A DNA stretch of 64,000 nucleotides, taken from Aphanothece hegewaldii CCALA 016 (lineage in GTDB: Bacteria > Cyanobacteriota > Cyanobacteriia > Cyanobacteriales > Microcystaceae). This document shows, piece after piece, positions 59,270-64,000 of the stretch; the stretch's first letter is position 1, and each line of letters begins with the position of its first letter. Position numbers and translations under genes: made by a program. Under the pieces are notes generated by a model. It worked only from the letters and a program-made list of their open reading frames with translations. It made no database searches and was not told where the DNA came from. The stretch spans positions 124,001-188,000 of the forward strand of contig NZ_PXOH01000006.1 in NCBI RefSeq assembly GCF_003007785.1, read 5' to 3'.

Positions 59270-62200
59270 TTAAATTGATTTACCTTGAAACATTCGTTCT
59301 GTCAATGTTTTTACGACAATATACAAAATTGGCACAATAAATAAACTCAAAAATGTCGCAATGAGCATACCTCCAAAAACGGCCGTACCCAAGGTTTGAC
59401 GACTTCCTGCACCTGCACCAGTAGCAATGACTAAGGGAAAAATCCCGATTAAAGTCGATAAAGCAGTCATTAAAATGGGTCGTAAACGCTCTTGTGCTGC
59501 TTCTAATGCGGCTTTAGCAATGGGTAATCCTTCGTTTCGTAATTGATTGGCAAATTCTACGATTAAAATTGAGTTTTTACTAGCCATTCCTATTAGCATA
59601 ACTAATCCAATTTGGCAATAGACATCATTGGCAAATCCTCTTAAAGATTGCGCTACTAAGGCTCCCATAATTGCCAGAGGAACCGCTAGCATGATAATAA
59701 ATGGATCGATATAGTTTTCGTACTGGGCTGCTAAAACCAAAAAGACGAATACTAAGCCTAAACTGAAAATAATCGGGGCTAATCCTGCTGATTCTAACTC
59801 TTCTCGCGTTGTTCCAGACCATTCATAACCAAAACCGGGCGGTAAGATTTCCTGTGCTAATTGTTCCATACTTTGAATCGCTTGCCCAGAACTAGAACCT
59901 TGTGCAGCACTCCCGTTAATTTCTATGGCACGGAATAGGTTAAAGTGAGTAATATTCTGTGCGCCAGTTGTGGGAGTAAGGGTTACTAGATTGGATAACG
60001 GGATCATTTGATCTGTGGCTGATCGCACATACAATTTAGTAATATCTTCGGGTTTAGAACGATATTTTTGATCAGCCTGTACATACACTCGATAGGTTCT
60101 TTGTTGTAGGGTAAAGTCATTAACATAAGATGCACCTAACGCCGTTTGTAGGGTATTAAAAACCTCATCTACAGAAACTTGTAAGGCTTTGGCTTTATTG
60201 CGGTTGACATCAATTAGATATTGTGGACTATTAGCCGTAAATGTGCTGAAAACCTGTTGTAAACCTGGGGTTTGATTCGCTTTACCCAAAAGTTGCCCCA
60301 TCGATTGTACCAAAGAATTAAGATCCCCATTAGCTCGACGATCTTGCAATTGAAAGACAAATCCGCCAAAATTACCTAAACCTTGTATTGCGGGTGGGTT
60401 AATGGGAAAAATTCGGGCTTCAGGAATACCCATAAATTTACCGAAAAGTTGCCCGATAATTGCTTGTGCGGTTTGTTGTGGTTGTCGGCGTTCTTTAAAA
60501 GGTTGAAGTGTGGAAAAAATAACGCCTTGGTTTGGAGTATTTCCACCAAAAGCAAAACCACCCACCGCGAAAACCCCTTTAATTTCGGGTACACTCAATA
60601 ATTCTTTTTCGACTTTTTCCATCACTCGGCTTGTATATTGCAAAGATACGCCTTCAGGTGCTTGAATGATGGTGATAAAATAACCTTGATCTTCTTCGGG
60701 TAAAAAAGCGGTTGGTACTTTTAGATATAACCAAGCTGTAAAACCTAGTAAAAGAACGAATAAGCCGATAATAATGGATTTAAAACGAGATAAAGAAAAA
60801 AGCGATCGCTGATATTTCCTTCTCGTAAATTCTAACCCATCATTAAACTTGCCTAACGGGACTGCCATCCATCTAGGTAATTGTTGCCCTTGACGTAAGA
60901 GTAAGGCACACAGAGAAGGAGTGAGAGTTAAGGCGAGAAATGTCGAAATTAGAATCGAAAAAGCGATAGTTAAGGCAAACTGTCGATATAATGCCCCTGT
61001 TGTTCCTGGAAAAAAAGCAACGGGTACAAACACCGCCATCAACACTAAAGAAGTTGCAATAACCGCACTCGACAACTCACTCATCGCCCGACTTGCTGCT
61101 TCAGAAGGGTTCATGCCTTGTTCTTGAATATAGCGGCTAATTTGTTCTACAACAATAATCGCATCATCGACTACCATCCCCGAAGCAAGGGTTAAACCAA
61201 ACAAGGTTAAGCTATTAATCGAAAAATTGAGGGCTTTAACAAAGGCAAAAGTTCCAATTAGGGCTAAAGGTATGGTTAAAGAAGGAATTAAAGTAGTACG
61301 CCAGTCCTGCAAAAAGATTAAAATGACTAAGACGACTAAACCCACCGCCATCAACAGAGTATTTAATACTTCAGCCATTGATTCTTCGACAAATTCCGTC
61401 GTATCAAACGCCACCTCATAGCGAATATTTGGAGGAAAGCCATTTTTAAGCTTTTTCATCTCATTTTTGACTTTATGAGCCACATCTAAGGCATTTGACC
61501 CCGGAAGCTGATAAATACCTAATCCGACGGCTTCTTTAGCCTGATATCGCAAGAATGAACCGTAATCCTGCGCCCCTAATTCCGCCCGTCCCACATCTCT
61601 AAACCGAACTAATGCACCATTTTCATCGGTTTTCAGCAATAAATTCTCAAATTCGCTCGGATCAGTTAATTGGCTCACTGCACGTAAGTCAAACTGATAT
61701 TCTTGCCCAATGGGTGCGGGTTCTGCCCCTAATTTACCTGCCCCTACTTGTATATTTTGTTCCGAAAGCGCGTCAATAACATCCTGTGTAGTTAAATTGC
61801 GACTGGCTAAACGGTTGGGATCTAACCACAAGCGCATCGCGTAACGTCTTTCCCCAAAAATACGGACATTTCCAACCCCTTCGACTCTTTTTAGCGCGTC
61901 TACTAAATATCGATCCGCGTAATTACTGAGAAAGATATTGTCATATTCATTGTTATCACTGAATAAACCAATCCCCAATAAGATGTTATTCGATTCCTTA
62001 CTGACTTGTACCCCGCTACGCTGTACAGTATCAGGTAATTGAGGTTCAACGATCGCTACTTGATTTTGAACATCAACTGCGGCTAAATCCTTGTTACGGG
62101 TGGAATCAAAGGTAACGGTGATACTACTGGTACCACTATTACTACTACTAGAACTAATATACTTAAGACCCTCTACGCCGTTGATTTGTCGTTCGACGAT

Positions 62201-62392
62201 ACTGGTAACAGCATTTTCTACAACTTCGGCACTCGCACCATCATAATTTGCTGTGACCTGAATTTGAGTAGGACTAATATCGGGAAATCGTTCAATGGGG
62301 AGCAAGAAAATACTAATTGACCCCACCAGTAAAATAATGATGGCGCAGACTGAGGAAAAAACGGGGCGTTTAATAAAAAAATCAACAAACAT
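59270..62392 (-). CDS. RND (HAE1/AcrB-type) efflux transporter
   Basis: A 1040-residue inner-membrane pump with the typical 12 helices and two large periplasmic loops. N-terminus: MFVDFFIKRPVFSSVCAIII, PIERFPDISPTQIQVTANYD. The proton relay is complete: GMVVDDAIIVVEQI (Asp-Asp) and IGMASKNSILIVEF (Lys). Works with the adaptor encoded 10 bp upstream. An outer-membrane factor is not in the window. Probably exports drugs, lipids or hydrophobic compounds. Confidence 0.96.
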   Translation of the reverse strand: MFVDFFIKRPVFSSVCAIIILLVGSISIFLLPIERFPDISPTQIQVTANYDGASAEVVENAVTSIVERQINGVEGLKYISSSSSNSGTSSITVTFDSTRNKDLAAVDVQNQVAIVEPQLPDTVQRSGVQVSKESNNILLGIGLFSDNNEYDNIFLSNYADRYLVDALKRVEGVGNVRIFGERRYAMRLWLDPNRLASRNLTTQDVIDALSEQNIQVGAGKLGAEPAPIGQEYQFDLRAVSQLTDPSEFENLLLKTDENGALVRFRDVGRAELGAQDYGSFLRYQAKEAVGLGIYQLPGSNALDVAHKVKNEMKKLKNGFPPNIRYEVAFDTTEFVEESMAEVLNTLLMAVGLVVLVILIFLQDWRTTLIPSLTIPLALIGTFAFVKALNFSINSLTLFGLTLASGMVVDDAIIVVEQISRYIQEQGMNPSEAASRAMSELSSAVIATSLVLMAVFVPVAFFPGTTGALYRQFALTIAFSILISTFLALTLTPSLCALLLRQGQQLPRWMAVPLGKFNDGLEFTRRKYQRSLFSLSRFKSIIIGLFVLLLGFTAWLYLKVPTAFLPEEDQGYFITIIQAPEGVSLQYTSRVMEKVEKELLSVPEIKGVFAVGGFAFGGNTPNQGVIFSTLQPFKERRQPQQTAQAIIGQLFGKFMGIPEARIFPINPPAIQGLGNFGGFVFQLQDRRANGDLNSLVQSMGQLLGKANQTPGLQQVFSTFTANSPQYLIDVNRNKAKALQVSVDEVFNTLQTALGASYVNDFTLQQRTYRVYVQADQKYRSKPEDITKLYVRSATDQMIPLSNLVTLTPTTGAQNITHFNLFRAIEINGSAAQGSSSGQAIQSMEQLAQEILPPGFGYEWSGTTREELESAGLAPIIFSLGLVFVFLVLAAQYENYIDPFIIMLAVPLAIMGALVAQSLRGFANDVYCQIGLVMLIGMASKNSILIVEFANQLRNEGLPIAKAALEAAQERLRPILMTALSTLIGIFPLVIATGAGAGSRQTLGTAVFGGMLIATFLSLFIVPILYIVVKTLTERMFQGKSI

Positions 62393-62402
62393 AATTTAGA
62401 CT

Positions 62403-63920
62403 CTATTGCGGCATGGGTTGAATGGGTACGCCATCAGCGACATTAAGTAAACCTGCTGTGATGATTGTTTCTCCAGCTTTTAAGCCTTCTAAAACTTGAT
62501 AATTATTCCCTTGTAAACTGCCAAGCTTGACAGAACGTTGTTTTGCGATCGTTTGTTCGGGTTTTCCTTCGGTTGCGGGTACTTTTTGAGCCACATAAAC
62601 AAAGGTTTGTCCCCCTAAACGTGATATTGCTGCCGTTGGAACTAAAATTCCTGTTTTGCGATCCCAAATCACATTCGCTTCAATAAACTGACGGTTCAAT
62701 AATGAGCCATTAAGATTCGAGATATCGGCTTTGGCTAAAATTAATTGTGAACTGGAATTAACATCGGGTGAGATAAAATTAATCTTCCCTGTAGCTGCAA
62801 CTTTACCTTGAGGGTCTAGAATTTCTACAGGTAAACCAAGTCGCAGTCTAGGTGCTTGTTCTAAAGGAATTGAAAGATTGATCTCTAAATCATCATTAGT
62901 GGTTACCGTAGTTAGTTCATTAGTATCATCTACATAATCGCCGATTTTGGTGGGAATATCGCCGACTGTTCCTGAAATTGGAGCAACAACCCGTGTTTTA
63001 TTCACATTAACTTGTGATAGTCGAACTTGTGCGGTGGCTTCTGCTACATCGGCTCGTCCTTGGGCTATTTCTTCAACACGAGAACCACTTTCAATTCGTC
63101 TCAGGTTTTGGGCTTCTCGTTCCACACCAGCAGCTAATTCATTAATATCCGACTGTCTTCCTTTAGATAGTTCACTAATTCGGCGTTTTGCTTGGTTCAC
63201 GGCGGCGTTAGCATTACGCTGTATGGTGAGGTATTCTTGATACTGATCCTCGGAGATTGCGCCTTCTTGGCTTAATGTACTGTAACGCTTGACTCTTTGG
63301 TTGGCTAAATCTGCACTCGCTTGGGCGGAGGCGAGTTGAGCTTGAGCTTGAGCAATTTCTTCAGAAGGTGCGCCCGACTTGGCATTAATTAAACGCGCTT
63401 GGGCTTCTCTAACTCTAGCTTGTGCTTCTGCGATATCTTCTACTCGGTTCCCTTTTTCGAGTTGTGCGAGTCTGGCTTTAGCATTTTCGAGTTTGGCTTT
63501 GTCTGATAAAAGTTGCGCTTCTAAATCTTCGCTATCGAGTCGATAAAGAACTTGTCCCGCTTGTACGCGATCGCCTTCTTTGACTAAAATATTACTAATG
63601 CGTCCTGCTACTTCCGATTTAATGGTTACAGCACGATTAGCCTCTAAGGTTCCCAGAACTTCGGATTTGTCTTCTACTGTTCCTGTTTGAACGGTCATCA
63701 ATTTAACGGGCATAGCTGGCGGTTGACCTGCTAAAGTTTGATCATTACCCGCATTTTGACTCGTTTTCCAGCTATTCCATCCCCAAACACCGCCGATCGC
63801 TAATAAGATAATCCCTGCAATCGGTAGCCATTTCTGACTTTTATTAGCTGCTGGGTTTGAGGGTTCTGTCTTAGATGACTCCCACGACTGAGATTGATTT
63901 AATGGCTTGGGATCTTGCAT
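62403..63920 (-). CDS. RND efflux periplasmic adaptor (HlyD/AcrA family)
   Basis: A 505-residue adaptor. One N-terminal helix (WLPIAGIILLAIGGVWGW) anchors it. A lipoyl half (TVEDKSEVLGTLEANRAVTI, GRISNILVKEGDRVQAGQVL) is followed by an unusually long helical hairpin with AEAQARVREAQARL and AQAQLASAQASAD repeats, then TRVVAPISGTVGDIPTKIGD and the beta barrel. First gene of the efflux pair. The long hairpin is common in cyanobacterial adaptors. Confidence 0.95.
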   Translation of the reverse strand: MQDPKPLNQSQSWESSKTEPSNPAANKSQKWLPIAGIILLAIGGVWGWNSWKTSQNAGNDQTLAGQPPAMPVKLMTVQTGTVEDKSEVLGTLEANRAVTIKSEVAGRISNILVKEGDRVQAGQVLYRLDSEDLEAQLLSDKAKLENAKARLAQLEKGNRVEDIAEAQARVREAQARLINAKSGAPSEEIAQAQAQLASAQASADLANQRVKRYSTLSQEGAISEDQYQEYLTIQRNANAAVNQAKRRISELSKGRQSDINELAAGVEREAQNLRRIESGSRVEEIAQGRADVAEATAQVRLSQVNVNKTRVVAPISGTVGDIPTKIGDYVDDTNELTTVTTNDDLEINLSIPLEQAPRLRLGLPVEILDPQGKVAATGKINFISPDVNSSSQLILAKADISNLNGSLLNRQFIEANVIWDRKTGILVPTAAISRLGGQTFVYVAQKVPATEGKPEQTIAKQRSVKLGSLQGNNYQVLEGLKAGETIITAGLLNVADGVPIQPMPQ

Positions 63921-64000
63921 ATTCCCTCAGTTGACAACGCAGAGTTAGGAATTGTTTTACATTCTAATACATTTAGCAATATAAGTTTTGTAAAAAATTT

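Noticed and set aside
1-64000. tRNA, rRNA, tmRNA or CRISPR arrays
   Set aside because: All intergenic stretches were read; no cloverleaf with GGTTCRANTCC arm and no spaced direct repeats of 25-40 bases were seen.

Overview
The window is cyanobacterial chromosome. Marker genes include the proton-extrusion protein PcxA, a PCP_red small protein, a tocopherol cyclase-like protein, a retinal-forming-type carotenoid oxygenase, an SLH-OprB porin and a two-domain cyanobacterial ThiE. Coding DNA is AT-rich, and the HIP1 octamer GCGATCGC recurs throughout. No tRNA, rRNA or CRISPR array was seen. No species is assigned.

Layout. 1-4.8 kb: 5' part of an SLT lytic transglycosylase gene, a BrnT/BrnA-type toxin-antitoxin pair, trpC, a small DUF5340-like gene, a photorespiratory class V aminotransferase, a Uma2 nuclease-fold protein and BolA. 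4.9-8.9 kb: secreted proteins of unknown role (TPR, PEP-CTERM/NHL, repeat-rich) and an alpha/beta hydrolase. 9.3-13.2 kb: ilvB with a zinc-ribbon tail, then a tnpB element that has split a DUF6883-type gene next to DUF4926. 13.3-17.3 kb: porin, purine permease and the remnant of a second permease. 17.3-29.1 kb: secreted proteins, YoaK-like protein, Na+/H+ antiporter, an MlaE / MlaF-MlaD lipid transport set, a glycine-rich exported protein and pcxA. 29.3-33.0 kb: urate degradation cluster (FAD urate hydroxylase, NCS2 permease, HIU hydrolase, OHCU decarboxylase). 33.2-39.5 kb: DinB, a lipid-linked sugar cluster (UbiA, methyltransferase, HAD, GT39) and the carotenoid oxygenase. 39.5-46.7 kb: smpB, a MEKHLA protein, a ThiS fusion, thiE, a cNMP-binding protein, a UbiH-type hydroxylase and a degenerate DinG-like helicase. 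47-64 kb: two orphan multi-PAS histidine kinases around modBC/modA and the tocopherol cyclase-like gene, then an RND efflux pair.

The most striking result is a probable purine/urate regulon. A palindrome with core TTGTATACAA, or a near match, lies 82-91 bp upstream of four starts: the porin, the 15-kb NCS2 permease, a dead NCS2 permease remnant, and the urate hydroxylase. This ties outer-membrane porin, inner-membrane purine uptake and urate oxidation into one proposed circuit, and it gives the porin a candidate substrate class. The regulator is not in the window.

Other notable observations are a ThiS that continues past its essential C-terminal glycines into a ribbon-helix-helix-like segment, apparently through loss of one stop codon; a dispersed GGGTTTGG/CCAAACCC repeat family, one copy of which is translated in frame as the linker of the ModB-ModC fusion; and the host gene halves on both sides of the tnpB element.
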